Positions 46,203 to 58,759 of a stretch of 64,000 bases of DNA are shown in pieces; the first letter of the stretch is position 1; the number at the start of each line of letters is the position of its first letter. The DNA comes from Allantophomopsis cytisporea (lineage: Eukaryota; Ascomycota; Leotiomycetes; Phacidiales; Phacidiaceae): positions 930,001 through 994,000 of the forward strand of contig CP103035.1 in NCBI GenBank assembly GCA_024752435.1, given 5' to 3'. The position numbers and the translations under genes are program-made. Under the pieces are notes generated by a model. That model saw only the letters and a list, made by a program, of their open reading frames with translations. It searched no databases and was not told the DNA's origin.

Positions 46203-47313
46203 TTACTTTCTCTTGTTCCCAGTCAGCTGCCAGAAGAACCACCTCAATCTATTTGTCCAGTTTATCAGGTCCAAGTGACTAACACCAACTAAAGTCCCTT
46301 TATATGTCCCCCATTTTGAACTAGCAACACTAACTAATCCGTCATTCGGGCCCTCTTCTCGCTCAACGACCTTATGCGGTCCCCGAAACGCACTCCACAA
46401 ACTCGGATTAACCGTTGCGCCATAGCTGAAATACCTGGTCCCTTCATCATCCGGCGTCTTCGGATTAAACTCCTCATGCATATACCGCCTAGTAAGCTGG
46501 CTAAACGCCCCAGTACTAAACCCAAAGGTCTCAACGAGCTTATACACCGTCGGCAGGCGCTTCTCGCCAATCTCCTCGAACACGAAGTCAGCAAAGGCAG
46601 ATCCGCGATGCGGCGTCGCCACTGTAGTGAGCGACAGCACCTCGACGTTCGCGGGCTGCAAGCGCGAGATCATGTACCGCGCGTCCAGGCCGCCCATGCT
46701 GTGCGCAATGATGTTCACGCTCTTGCCGCCCGCCTTCGCCGCAATCTCCTCGCCTAGCTTGGCGGCGCGCTCTTCGATGCTGCCTGATGCCGGCACCGAC
46801 GCCGTTATCACTTCGATGTTGTTCGCGCGCATGGCTTCTGTTATGCCCCGCCAGTATTGCACGCCTGGCAGCAGCGAGCCGGCTAGGTGCAGCTCGGAGA
46901 AGCCTAGTAGGCCGTGGGCGAGCACGATAGGGTTTTTGGGCGTCCCTGGTTAGTTTTAGTACGTATTCCTTCATACGACATGTTGTCAGGCGGATAGTAT
47001 GGGGGTATAAGTGCCAATTACCGTAGGTGTCTTTGATCAGTGCGAAATCATCCTCAATCGCCTTCCCTAAATCATTGATCTTCGAATCTCTCCTCGGCTT
47101 CGCCTCGTTCTCGACATCGCGCATGCGCGGATCAGAACTCAGGTCTTCATTGTCGTTCCGCTGCTTTCGAAAGCACATAGCGGCGTGGAAGTGGCGGGAT
47201 GAGAGGCCATATTGAGGGGGAGAGATGGGATTTTGGTGTTGCGATGCAGCGCGCAGAGCGAGAGCTCTGTTCCTGAGACATGTTCGTGCAACATGTGGAA
47301 GAATTGGGGTCAT
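46203..47313 (-). CDS. Tgl2-like triacylglycerol lipase, probably mitochondrial
   Basis: Exons 47313-47022 and 46945-46203, with intron 47021-46947/46946 (gtaatt...accag), give 344 residues. The alpha/beta-hydrolase core has the oxyanion segment VLAHGLLGF and the nucleophile elbow AHSMGG (Ala-x-Ser-x-Gly, as in Tgl2 and bacterial lipases). The acid is probably in GPNDGLVSV, and the catalytic His is in VGVSHLDLI. The basic N terminus (RTCLRNRALALRAASQHQNP) looks like a mitochondrial presequence. It would hydrolyse acylglycerols. The link to Tgl2 is inferred from motif spacing. Confidence 0.82.
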
Positions 47314-48314
47314 CGCTCCATAAGTTCAACGGTTTGGGGATAACAATTGGTGTGGAAGGTGCTCGTGGATATATTCGGTTTGGCGACGGTGACGTAGTGA
47401 GATGTTCGCGAAAGCATGTGACCGTGTATCAGCAGGTCAATTTATGAGTACAAAGTTTCTGAAAATTTGAACTTAACTATGTTAGTATTGAGGATCCTTG
47501 ATGATGATAGTAACAACTTTCATAAGTACTGCGTTAATAAAATCAGTTTTGGTCTTGGTGGCGAATAGTACTTTAAGTAAAAGCTCTCGAAATAATCAAG
47601 AGCTTCTTGAACAAATTCCCAGAAGAACAAATTATTTTTCAAGAAACCAAAGACAGCAACTTTTAAAGATCTACCTAAAAGACAGACATATGTACACTGG
47701 TACATATCATCAGCTTTACGTTCTAACAATTGAATACAGATGAATGAAGCTAAGCTCCTAAAACCTCCTTACTCCCTTCCTTACACACCTCAATGCTCAC
47801 ATTCGAAGCTCTACACTCATATAAATTAAAACAAACAAATGACATTCAATGAATCCTCTCTCTGGCGCACTGGAAAAGTGTGAAACTGACAATCTAAAGG
47901 TCGTCGGTTCAACCGGAGATGGTTCAGAGCAAAATCCAGACGGCTTTTCTATATAGTTCGTGTAGACAACAAATGTCTTCCGTCTATAGTGTTTTTGCAA
48001 TTTTTTTTCTCAAGTCTTTTTTTGTACCATTCTAGAAAACTACCTTCCTCACCGTAATATTTTGCTTTACGTTCTAATGTGAGCTTTGCACATCTGGAAT
48101 TAAAACAATAACGAAGATCTACATAATGACATCTTGCATTTTTCCATTCATCGTAAGTATATTACACGGGTATCATCACTTCCATTACCACAGCCCCCAT
48201 TCCACACCAGGGTTCAACAGCATTGAGCTTGGCCCAAACAGGTAGCTCTCATCCTCTCATGTACACCTCACTCTCATGACGTCTGATACACATAGCTTCT
48301 TGAAGCACAACCAT
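47314..48314. other. intergenic, 1.0 kb, with a tRNA-like relic
   Basis: Upstream of the lipase start. It contains the degenerate tRNA-like element listed separately and a T9 tract at about 48001. No coding gene is supported. Confidence 0.5.
47856..47930 (+). pseudogene. degenerate tRNA-Arg-like sequence (pseudo-tRNA or SINE head)
   Basis: An A-box-like tggcgcactgg (47863-47873) and a B-box-like ggttcaacc (47906-47914) are at tRNA spacing, and aaaggtcgtcgg between them resembles fungal tRNA-Arg(UCU). The anticodon arm does not pair properly: about four bases appear deleted where the anticodon should be. The T loop is two bases short and the acceptor ends do not pair. T runs follow at 47992 and 48001. 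It is therefore not a working tRNA. Confidence 0.45.
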
Positions 48315-49910
48315 TCAAACAACTCTCGACCCATTCCCACCTGCACCACCCGCCCCGCCAGGCCCAGGACTATCACCCTGTCTAGGTGTATATTTAGGCG
48401 CCTTCTCATCTCCAATCTCACTCTCGCCAGTAGTATTAACATCGCCACCAAAAGAGCGCCTAGGTCCATCAATAGGTGCAATATCATCCGCCAAAGCGTC
48501 CTCATAACTAGGCGGCGCATCTGGCGCGTCTTCTGCGGCAACAGTGCCGAGCTGAGGCGGATAGAGAGGATCCGAAACAATTGGCGCAGGCGCTTGGGCT
48601 GGCACCGTGTTTGCGTTTATGTTCGAGGTGCTTGGCTGGGCTGCGGCGGCAGGCCGTGGTGGCATTGCCGGGACGCCGTTTGGGCGGGAGGCCATGCGGT
48701 CGACGAGGGCGGTTGGTGGGGAGATGCCTGAGTATACTTGGACTGGGAAGCGCAGTGGGAGGTAGACTTTTTGCGGCTGGATGTTGTTGGGTGTTCCATA
48801 ACCAAGGCCGACGCGAACCTCGAGCTCGTAGGTCCGGCCGAGATTGCAGGTCTTGAAGGTTGGTGCTACTGTATTTGGCAGTGGTATGCGATTCCAGAGA
48901 GAACTGTCGAGGATTGTCTCAGTATCTATTTCATCATCTGGGCTGCCAACTGGGATTGATAGGCCGGCTGAGCTCATGATGACCCATGTATTGGCCTCTT
49001 TCCGTGACACATCCTGAGCTTCGACGATGGTATATCCGATAAGCTCTATTTGCAATGAAGTAAGAAAAAGTTGTTCAGGGCTCCTATTTTTTTTCTTCAA
49101 TATGATGCGTAGTGGTACAGGTTCGTGGCATGTGAGTATGGCAGGTTCCGGTAGTCGCGCATCGACCTGGAAGGAAGGAGGAGTTTCTGATGAGGGTTTG
49201 GGGGCTTTGCTGAAGAGTCCAGGTTTCTTTGCATATGGCGCCAATCCAGCTTCAAAGGCATGCTGTCTTCTTGCAAACGTCTCCCGGCCTGTCACTGGTG
49301 GGCGGGGAGCATCCATAGGCATAAATCTAAACCCAATTGCTCCTCTTCTGTTCTCTCTCCAGATCCCTGGCCGCTGTACAGTGACCTTAACATAATATCT
49401 TATCTCGGCCTCTCCAGGGAATCCTGAGAGCGATGGTGGAAGTGTTTGTTTGACATGCTTGTACAGTAATTGTTGAGCTTGTCCACCAAATGGGAAAAGT
49501 GGCATTGGCATATTAGGATCCAAGTAACTCGAACAGCCATTGTTGAAAGGAATCTTGAACTGAAACGGATATTCATGCTGGCCGGCCCTCAGCGTATAGG
49601 ATGAGCCAGAAGACATGGCGAAATTGGGTTCCGAGCTTGGAAAGACCTGATTGATCTTGTAGAGGATTTTGTGCGATTCCATAGCTATACCGCCGCGAGC
49701 AGATCGATCGTAGTATTGTGCATTCGGATTTGAAAGGGTTCCAGGAACAATTCTCGGTCGAGTAAGCATCGTTCTGCTCTCGCCTTCCAGCTTGACCACA
49801 ATTGCACTGACGGCTTCATCGCTCGAAAGACTGAGGATGACTTTGCCAGTGATGAGGTCAAGATTCGTATAAAACCCATGGGGATTGTCCAGTTGGACTC
49901 TGACCGACAT
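48315..49910 (-). CDS. Arrestin-domain protein (ART-type ubiquitin-ligase adaptor)
   Basis: Intronless, 531 residues from the ATG at 49910 (MSVRVQLDNPHGFYTNLDLI); further upstream codons lack an ATG. The arrestin N-domain (residues 1-190) contains a GKVILSLSSDEAVSAIVVKL strand pair and the C-domain contains AILTCHEPVPLRIIL. The C terminus is disordered, with a PPSYEDALAD PY motif that would bind the WW domains of Rsp5/Nedd4-type ligase, then a Gly-rich tail. Such adaptors direct ubiquitination and endocytosis of plasma-membrane transporters. The cargo is unknown. Confidence 0.88.
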   Translation of the reverse strand: MSVRVQLDNPHGFYTNLDLITGKVILSLSSDEAVSAIVVKLEGESRTMLTRPRIVPGTLSNPNAQYYDRSARGGIAMESHKILYKINQVFPSSEPNFAMSSGSSYTLRAGQHEYPFQFKIPFNNGCSSYLDPNMPMPLFPFGGQAQQLLYKHVKQTLPPSLSGFPGEAEIRYYVKVTVQRPGIWRENRRGAIGFRFMPMDAPRPPVTGRETFARRQHAFEAGLAPYAKKPGLFSKAPKPSSETPPSFQVDARLPEPAILTCHEPVPLRIILKKKNRSPEQLFLTSLQIELIGYTIVEAQDVSRKEANTWVIMSSAGLSIPVGSPDDEIDTETILDSSLWNRIPLPNTVAPTFKTCNLGRTYELEVRVGLGYGTPNNIQPQKVYLPLRFPVQVYSGISPPTALVDRMASRPNGVPAMPPRPAAAAQPSTSNINANTVPAQAPAPIVSDPLYPPQLGTVAAEDAPDAPPSYEDALADDIAPIDGPRRSFGGDVNTTGESEIGDEKAPKYTPRQGDSPGPGGAGGAGGNGSRVV

Positions 49911-49959
49911 GATGGTGAATTGATAGAACTTTACTATGATCTGAGTGTCGTGCAAAACT

Positions 49960-49986
49960 GTTGTTGTTGTTGTTGTTGTTGTTGTT
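49960..49986. repeat. (ttg)9 microsatellite
   Basis: Nine ttg units, 50 bp before the arrestin start codon, probably in its 5' leader. Confidence 0.9.
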
Positions 49987-51590
49987 TTGGAAGGTTATAT
50001 GTGAATGCGTTGCGAAAGCTAAGCAGGCACCAGCCTTGCGGGAAGCACGGAAATCGTTGTATTTACCGAATTAGAATGGAATTTCTAAAGCACAGAAGAA
50101 TCGTATTGGAATTTTCGCAAGTTCAGAAATGATAGTAAATTATGTGAATTCGTGAAAGAGCAAGATCTTTTTTTTCTTGATCTGTGATGGCACCAAAATA
50201 GAGAATCGGAAGTGGATTGTCACTCGACGTAGGCAGGAATCTGAGTGCCACTACATCCCGGTTTTGCGAGCGTCATCCTCCAAATCGTAAATCGTCAGCC
50301 TTGCAGCATGTGACTGCAATCACCTGATTATGATAGATGCAAATATTTAAAGTATGGTGGCGCAAAATCTCATCGATGAGCCATCATCTCATGTTCTAAG
50401 TAAATCAGGATCGCCATGTCAAATTCGTGTTCAGTGGATTGTTGGGGTTTCTAGGTTCAAAAAGCGTTGTTCATCTCGTTTCATCTGTGTTCACTACTCT
50501 CAATACCACGAGGCAAATGTTCGTCAAGTAAAACATGGAGTACAGTATACTCCAGTAGGTACTTTCGAGAAATATTCAATCTTCAGAGATCAGCGACAAA
50601 CATCTTTATTTTTGTGCAACAGTCAATCACGTGGCATTATCAGCAGCATTGAATTGGTATCTCCATCAGCATCATCATTGGCCACAGATGTACACCGTCT
50701 TAATACAGGTACACGAACGTTATGGTGGGACATACCAAATTCGGTGCTCGGGTTCAGTCGATGAAGGTCAAACCAGCCAGATTTGGATGCATGCGAGCCT
50801 CGGACCATCAGAAAGAAGATCTTCAATTACAGAATTCCTAAGGGAGTCTAGACCAGCTTGTTGGGTCTCTGATACTCCGCGTTCAATCATCCGAGCGTCT
50901 TCCGTATTCGGAATGTTGTTGATTTGCTACTCTATGCTGAAGACAAGGTGAGTTATGAGGGTTTAGGGAGTTGGAGATACTCGACGGCGTTTGCTTCGTA
51001 CGAAGTTGGGTAGGGAGTCAGGTTGAAGCACCAAAGAGGCTGGGCGAACAGAGCTCAACAGAAGACAGATAAGTCAGACAAGACCAGGCAGATGATAATG
51101 CTTTCAGTAGTGAGCCCGATGCGGTGCACGAAAGAGTCCTCCCTCTCCGGCACCCCTGACTTTTTCAAGATACGGAGGTACCGAAGCTGCTGTTATTACC
51201 TGCTTTGGTTATCATGATGATGAGCTCTCTCTCTTTCTCTCTCTCTCTTATTAAATGAGGGTAACCCAAGGTGCATGCTTACCTTATGAATAGTAAGTGT
51301 CGTACATGAGATAGATATCTTATGGGTAAGGTACATTAGTGCACATTTAACTCGTAAGATATCAGCTTCTCGAAGCCGCTATGAGTCTAGCCTTGCGGCA
51401 CGGTGCTGCACTTAGTCGGCTCTCTCTGTAGCATTATTCGTTACTGTATCTACCGACTTGAGATCAGATCACAAAGTGTAGTCAACGCAAGTTTTGGTGG
51501 GTGTGGTTGACTGTCCACTTATTATTGATTGGTTGCACCCAATGACAGATAGATATGTATGTACTCCTTTCAAGTACACAAGTACAATTA

Positions 51591-51626
51591 GAGGAGGAGG
51601 AGGAGGAGGAGGAGGAGGAGGAGGAG
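51591..51626. repeat. (gag)12 microsatellite
   Basis: Twelve uninterrupted gag units. Confidence 0.95.
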
Positions 51627-52307
51627 CATCATGATGACGATGATAAGCAGGATCTTAGAAAGGATACGGGGGTAAATAAGGTGAGATAAACAGGTGCTTC
51701 GAGATGAGACGAAATGAAATGACAAGAAATGAAACGAAAATGAAATGAAATGGAATCTAACCGGGTTGAATAATCATCAATGGGTGTTGAGAGTTCTACA
51801 ATTCATTTGTATGCATTAGAGAATATAGAGTATATAAAATAAATATTGTAAATATGTATATATGTATGTATATATCATTAATGATGTACTTTAATCTTCC
51901 TTTTCTATCTCTCTCTCTCTCTCTGTCTCCTCGTCTTGCCTCTCTCTCCCCGTGCGCATTGTGCGCATTAGTCCTATCCTGTCCTTACTATTGATACCGT
52001 ACCACTTGCACTTACCATGGTGTGTGCGATGTACTCACTGTATTACGATTTTTATAATTAGCATCTAATGTTGCGCCAACGGTTATGAGCACGGAGAGAC
52101 GATGTACCCGTCAAGCTATATTGCACGCCAACCATTCCCTTACCACTTAGTAAGTAATTCTTCCTTCGATGTTCTTCGTTATTCGTTATTCGTTACCACT
52201 TACCAAGAAAATACGGTGCAGCGCATTTGGTGCATCCATCAACCAATCGCTCTACAGGATCACCTTGTCAATACCAGTGAAGATGATGAGATAGCGAGAT
52301 ACTTCAG

Positions 52308-52374
52308 GATGATGATGTTGATGATGTTGATGATGTTGATGATGTTGATGATGTTGATGATGATGATGATGATG
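52308..52374. repeat. (gatgatgtt)n / (gat)n repeat
   Basis: About six 9-bp units that degrade into plain gat triplets. Confidence 0.95.
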
Positions 52375-52686
52375 GTTACAATAATACGGATGAAAGAGGA
52401 GAGGTACATGGCTTGCAGTGTCTTACTACGCCATACATCAATATGTACAGTCCAGTACATATGTACATACATCAATGGTCTTGTAAGTGGCATATTATTA
52501 CTCTTTACACCATGCAGTGCTGAGGACCTCGAATAATTAACACCCATTGAGACAAAGCAACAGTCATGACAAGTACCTGAAGAATCAGATTGGGTACCTC
52601 ATTCGTTACTACCAGAGGCGCTGAGTAGGACTATCTATCTAACGGATCTATCTATATCTATCTATGTATGGTACTACACCACATAA

Positions 52687-52728
52687 CCTTTACCCTTTAC
52701 CCTTTACTCTTTACCCTTTACCCTTTCT
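52687..52728. repeat. (cctttac)n heptamer repeat
   Basis: Six cctttac units, one of them cctttactctttac-like. It differs from the fungal telomere unit (ccctaa), so it is not a telomere remnant. Confidence 0.9.
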
Positions 52729-52956
52729 ACCCACCTACTTAGTTACTCCGAAGCTCCTCTCAACACCAATCCCAAATACCATACACCACCCACACACACT
52801 TTTACTGGTGCTCTCCGCTGCACAATACTAGCAACATCCTGCTAACTTGCTTCCCAAAACACCAGAATAACACGCACTCAGCTCATGCAGCTCATGCACC
52901 CTCCTGCATCTCTTGCTCCTCTTGACTCCTCTTGCGCCTCTTGCACCTTTTGCACC

Positions 52957-52975
52957 AAAAAAAAAAAAAAAAAAA
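52957..52975. repeat. A19 homopolymer
   Basis: Nineteen consecutive A, followed by gaaaacgagg. Upstream, ctcttg/gcac-type imperfect repeats run from about 52885. Confidence 0.95.
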
Positions 52976-53080
52976 CGAAAACGAGGAAGGAATACTGAAA
53001 GAAGAAGAAAACAATAACTTGTCTCTCTAATTCTCCATAGGAGAGACATAAAGAAATCAGAGGAATCAAATCTCGTCCCC

Positions 53081-53100
53081 ATCTCATCTCATCTCATCTC
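53081..53100. repeat. (atctc)4 pentamer
   Basis: Four atctc units in the CT-rich leader region of the Boi gene. Confidence 0.9.
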
Positions 53101-53959
53101 GTGTCAAAATCTTCAAATAATCCACTCTCTCTCTTGCGTTGTCCTCTCTTCATTCCTATCTACGCGCCCATAAGAGTATCCACACGCGAACTGATGGATT
53201 AACTCACCTACCCACCTACTTACCTACCTACTTACTTACTTACCTTACTCTCTGCTTGTCCCTCTTTCTCTCTGTGCTTGCCTTACCTTTTGGTGCTCTC
53301 AACCCCACCCCCGGTACTCCCTCCTCTCTTCTCCTCTCCTCTACTCTGCCCCAACTCAACTCAACCCAACCCAACTCAACTTCTCATTCAAACTCGATCT
53401 TCACCTTCAAATCTAATTTGCGACATATCGACCCATATCTCATTTCCAAATAACAGCAACCTGTATTTTGCATGTCGCTGCCCAGGTCGATAAAGCCTCC
53501 GCGCTCTGAACCAGTTGATTGTTGAAGCGCCGAAAACGCACAGACTTGGTCCCTGGTCCCACGCGCATAAACCCAGCGATTGCGCTCTGAGGACGAGGGA
53601 AGTCTTGCAATTGTTGCTTTCGCAATCCCGAAAAAGGATATCGAGAGGCAAAACCCCCAGATTCCTCATTCTAATTGACCTCTTTTCGCACCACTCCCGC
53701 CAGGGATTGCCCTCGATCCAATCCTCCTACTTACCTGTACACCCCATCATCCCCGAGGCTCAAGAATTACCCTTCTGCTTTACACACTACACTCGACACT
53801 TCGGCACAACTTCTCGGAGAAACCCACCGACGTCTCAATCGATAAGGTCAAATCCAAATAAAATATCCCAGATCCCATTCCTATACCACCATCAGCGCCT
53901 GATGATTTGAGCTTCCGTTCGTACGATATCAAGGGGCAAGTCACAGCTCGGAGCCGGCC

Positions 53960-56900
53960 ATGGCGACACGATCCTCGAATGAACAAACCAGACCAGAGCC
54001 CGGGCAGATACTGCTCGTCGTCCGTATGTTGCCCCCTCCCGTACAAGAAAGCTGTACGGCGCTTCGCATGATACTGTTCGCGACCTTGACATAACCTATG
54101 TTAGAAGCTCTGATACTGGATCAACGTGCTAATTTCATTCTTGAATAGATGATTTCCAAGCTCGGAGCGCGGATGAGTTGAGCTTGGTTAAAGGCGATCG
54201 CGTCGAGCTCATTGAGCGAGATGACGACTTTGGTGATGGCTGGTATTTGGGGAGGCACTTGACGAATGGAAGCAGTGGGCTATTCCCAGAGGGTGAGTAG
54301 CTTTCCAGATGTAGACAATTACTGGGGCTGATGTTCTGATTGTGAAGTGTATACTCGACCTGCTCCACGAGGGCCTGCAACGTTCGCACCACCTACATCT
54401 GTCATGAAGTCTTCAACGCCTACACCTATCCAGATGCCAATGAATCAGCCTTCAGCATTCGTTGACCCACGACCAGCGCCATCGACTGGATCTCCTCAGC
54501 TGCCACAGCTCAGTCTACAATCCAGTGCGCCCGATACACCCAAGTCAATAGGCGTTACGAGTCCTTTGGTCACTTCCGTGCCACCATCAGAGTCTGAAGG
54601 AGTGACACCGACGAATAGGAGCATCTCTGTACCCGCGCTTCCAATTGGCCTTCACCTCAATCCTTCTATCAAGAATCACGGACCTGGTCAAGACAGTCCA
54701 GTCATGAATGAAACACTGAGTGTAATCAACGAACATATTACGGATATGAACGGGTCGAATCACACGAACGGCAACGATCGTCGAGGCGTAAATGACTCTG
54801 GAAGTGAATATAGCGCTAATGTCGATCATCGGATGTCTTATATAAATGGCTCGGAGACTGATGAGGAGGAGGAAAATGCGTTGAGTGAGGCGGAGGTTTC
54901 GAAGTGGACACCGGATCAGGTCGCTGAATATTTGCTCGATGTTGATGTTGAACAGAAGCATTGTGACGTGTTTCGAGACCAAGAGATCAGTGGAGATGTC
55001 TTGCTTGGGATGGATCAAGAATCCTTGTTTATCAAGGAATTTGATTTGGGTTCTGTAGGGAAGAGATTCAAAACGTGGCAGAAGATCAAGTCATTCCAGG
55101 ACCAGGTAAAGGGCTTGACACCCGCAACCTCTGTTCGAAATACCTCAAACTTTGGAAGTGAGATAGGTTCTGATGACGGCGGAAAGTTGCGAAGTCGTAG
55201 CAATACCGGTACAACTGTTCTTCCAAGAATACCCAGCTCGGGCGGAGAGAGACCAGGGTCAAGACAGACAACGCGGCGCTCTTCACAAATAGGTTCTCGG
55301 CCATCGACAGCTACCTCGACACCACACTCTCCAACTTCTGGTGTGATTCCTGAAAGTCCTCGCCAAACAATGTTGGAAAGACCTTCGGCTGCTTCTATTC
55401 GTGACATGAACCACTCCAGACGGCATTCTTCAGTGAGTGAGTTTGGAGTTGGCTCTTTGCCAGGAATGCTTTCAGCTGCAGTTATAGGCTCACCTTCTGT
55501 GGCACATAAAAAGCAGCCGTCCTTTGATCGAAACTGGACAATGGGTAGCGCATCACCTTCGCTCAATAGTCGACCTCTGTCGCAAGTTGAAACCAATGAT
55601 ACAACTGTAGCCAGTGACATTTCGGGTACAGCAAGTCCTTTTGAGACAGATCGTGGATACTTTTCGGGTGGTGAGGTAGAAGGTCGGAAGAGAAATGTTT
55701 TGAAGAAAAGAGATAGCAATTCACATTCCAGGAAATCCAGTTACACGGACGAGCAAAGAGTTAGAAGTGCGACCGCTCACTCTAGGCATTCCCGATTTGG
55801 AAGTGTCGACTCACTTAGGACCGAGCAGGCCCCTCCTTCCTCAACTTCACGATATCACGGACTTTCCTTCAGTGGACGACGTAGAACACCTTCTGCGGAG
55901 GTACTCAAGCCCGCACCTCCACCAAAGGACGTACCGTCACCCTCTGTGACAAAGCTCGAGGGAACGCCATACAGTCCACTCACGATGTCACCGAAATCTC
56001 AAGATAGTAAAGGAAGTCCTTCAGACTGGCTCTTACCAGTTAAATCAGCGAAGCAACGTGGATTCGGACTCCGTGCGATTTCAGATGCAGTCTCTGGAAA
56101 TGAAAAACAACGCGCAGCAACGGATCCAGCACTATCACCCAGCAAAGATTCAATACAGTCTCCTTCGGTTACCAGTTCAAGCACACCTTCTGGGGGCCAG
56201 AATAGCTTCGATATGGACTCCGCAACCGATGCATCGAAAAGCCCTAATGCTACTATGACTCCCAGAAAACCAAACACCAAAACAAAGTCAAAGAAGGAAA
56301 CTAGCGCGTATACACGAGGGTTGGAAAAGAAGACACCGCAAGAGCAGATGGTGGGGGCTGACTACAGTGGATGGATGAAGAAGAAGAGCAGCTCCGTCCT
56401 ATCTCCCTGGAAACCACGTCTTTTCGTACTCAAAGGTCGCCGCTTATCCTACTACTACTCAGAACACGACGAAGAAGAGAAAGGTCTTATAGACATCTCC
56501 TTCCACCGCGTCCTGTCCGCTGATGGCGATCGCTTAACCGGCCTGCACGCCACCCTCACCGGCGCAACTAACAGCCCAGCAAGTCCCTCAGATGCCCTAA
56601 CACCAACGATGGCCTCGAAAGACGACGCTGCCGAACCGTCATCCACGCTCTCCAAATCGCCCAGTTCAGACAGCATGTTCATCTTCAAGCTGGTGCCACC
56701 ACGACCGGGTCTCTCACGCGCCGTAACCTTCACCAAACCAACAATCCACTACTTTGCCGTCCCCAACATCAAACAAGGCCGCCTCTGGATGGCCGCCCTC
56801 ATGAAAGCCACCATCGACCGCGACGAGAGCAAGGTCGTTACCACCACCTACACCCAGAAGACAATTCCGCTTGCCAAGGCCCGCGCCATGAAACACCGCC

Positions 56901-57145
56901 CGCCAGCGCTCATGAACCTCGATGAGAAGGTCGAGGAGGAGCTACTCAAGACGCCAGCTAGCGATCGCAATGGCCTTAATATACAGGGTATCCTGTTCGA
57001 TCGCGAGGATGGCCTTGAGGATTCGGGCGTTAGTGGCGTCGATAAGTTACCGAATAGTGCAAGGGGTGCTGATAGTGAGGAGAGTGTGAGGGAGGGGAAT
57101 GAGAAGGCTGTTGAGGCTGGCGGTGCGGCGCCTTTGACGGCTTAG
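53960..57145 (+). CDS. Boi-type polarity scaffold: SH3, SAM and PH domains
   Basis: Exons 53960-54023, 54149-54292 and 54348-57145 give 1001 residues. The N-terminal SH3 domain (about 20-75) is completed by splicing: VHDFQARSADELSLVKGDR, then DGWYLGRHL and SGLFPEVY. A SAM domain occupies about 200-265 (WTPDQVAEYLLDVDVEQKHC to RFKTWQKI). A long Ser/Pro-rich disordered part follows, then a PH domain at about 725-880 (GWMKKKSSSVLSPWKPRLFV and GRLWMAALMKAT) with a large Ser/Thr-rich insert. This SH3-SAM-PH order matches yeast Boi1/Boi2, which link Cdc42 and lipid to polarised exocytosis at growing tips. Introns are 54024-54148 and 54293-54347. Confidence 0.9.
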
Positions 57146-58759
57146 GCTGTGTGGATTTGCTGAGCTAGGTTCTGCCTGTTATAGATGGTTCGGCGGGTGA
57201 GATGGGTTATTTGGACTTAGCGCTGTTGGAAATCAACGCGTTTCCTACTTTTCTTTGGTTTGGGTGGTGGGTGAGGAGTGTGGGTGTGATGTGATGTGCC
57301 GTGATAGTGGAGGTGATGGGTTGTGGGTATGGGTATGGGGTATGATGGGTGACGATGATACTACTTAGCTTTTGTAATACTAGTAATTTCGAGGTGTTCA
57401 ACTTTGAAATATTGTGCAGTGGGAAATTTGTGATGTGATGATATTAGGTTATGGGGCTGGAGAACTATAGTTGTGTAAAGGGAGGGTTGCTTGACTTGAG
57501 GGAGGTAGATGATGGGGCATCAGTTCGAGGACTTCACTTGATATTCAAGGGCACTGAATAATGATACTGGCATTTAATGTGTATCAAGTCCAAGGTAGTA
57601 TTTTTATATCTACTTTTTTTTGCTTGGATGGAAGACTAAAAAGCGCTGGAGTTGTCTGGGGGTATCTGAGAGAAGCCATTGAGAGTTCTACAACTGGGAG
57701 AGATATGTGTTTGTTTATTTCGAGTTGTGTCGTTTTTGATAGCCTTACGAACGGAAGCCATGTAGCTATATAGAACTACTTGTTTATTTATGATTAAGTA
57801 TTCTTTGAGGGTCTGCCTGGGAAGATACAAGCGAGTAAAAACTTGCATAGGATGGCACAGTCTTTTGTTCTTGTCTATTTGGTGAAAAAGCATACTGTCC
57901 CAAAAACATTCACTTGTCGGTATTCTCGAGGAAAACATTGTGAAGGGTTACCAGTCTATACAATTCAATAAGTTCGAAATCTGTAAATGGTATTGTCATC
58001 AATCGGGTACTCTGTTTTCACTTTATCCCATGAAAGTATAAAAATAGAACCTCTTCCTACATATGTTGACCACGTGATGTAGCACACCCCAGTTCACCCA
58101 GCCTGTCTACTTTCACCCTCGGACGATAAATACTTTACATATTAAAGTCTATTTATTACTTTATTCCCTTCTTCGACCTCGTAAACCACCTCAATTACGG
58201 CAATATGCAGGACACTGGAGGCACACATTACACGAGCAACATGCGATGAACACGCTTCCACCTATGAGAGTGTTATCGCCATATATTACACTCGCCGTAC
58301 ATGTACACAGCACCAATGGTATGTTGCGATTATGCTGCAGCCTCGACATCCCGTGATGATCGGCTTCTCACTTCATCTCCAATTAGCCTCTCACATCTTC
58401 AATCCCTGCTCCCGTCGGATGCCTGTCGTGTGGTAGGGTCGTCTGCCGGTGAGCAGCATGCGAAGGCGAGTATCATCCTCTATTCAATTATATCCGTCTG
58501 TCTCCTTCATACCTCTCCATGTTGGGAGAGTCATTCGGACTTTTCTCTTTACACTTCTCTTCTCTTTTTTCTCTTTCACATCGCATTGTTGTGGTGTGTA
58601 GAGTACGCGACTGCCATTCAAGAGCCTCCGCTGTTTCTTTGTTGCACAAAAACGGGTGGCAATTTCATAGGCTGCCACTCTTAACTCTCTAAATAACTTT
58701 ACTTCTTCCTTTGGGTTCGATTAATTCTGTGCCGTCTGTTATATGTCACATTGCCGGAA
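57146..58759. other. intergenic, 1.6 kb
   Basis: 3' flank of the Boi gene (tgggtatggg-type imperfect repeats at 57250-57345) and upstream region of the Cys-rich gene. A candidate signal-peptide exon lies at 58246-58318 (see findings). Confidence 0.5.

Larger units (their letters stand above)
49911..53959. promoter_or_regulatory. 4-kb divergent spacer rich in microsatellites
   Basis: Lies between the arrestin start and the Boi-type gene start. No supported coding gene was found on either strand. At least ten simple repeats occur, the main ones listed below. The last 0.9 kb (53.1-53.9 kb) is CT/CA-rich and probably the leader of the Boi gene. Confidence 0.6.

Noticed and set aside
50354..50764. 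136-codon plus-strand frame upstream of the arrestin gene
   Set aside because: No domain, poor start context and no sign of conservation. Treated as chance in the 4-kb spacer.
52687..52728. internal telomeric repeat
   Set aside because: The unit is cctttac, not the ccctaa expected for filamentous fungi, and it sits among other microsatellites.
58301..58684. 127-codon frame upstream of the Cys-rich gene
   Set aside because: No domain and composition like non-coding DNA. Part of it overlaps the proposed long first intron.
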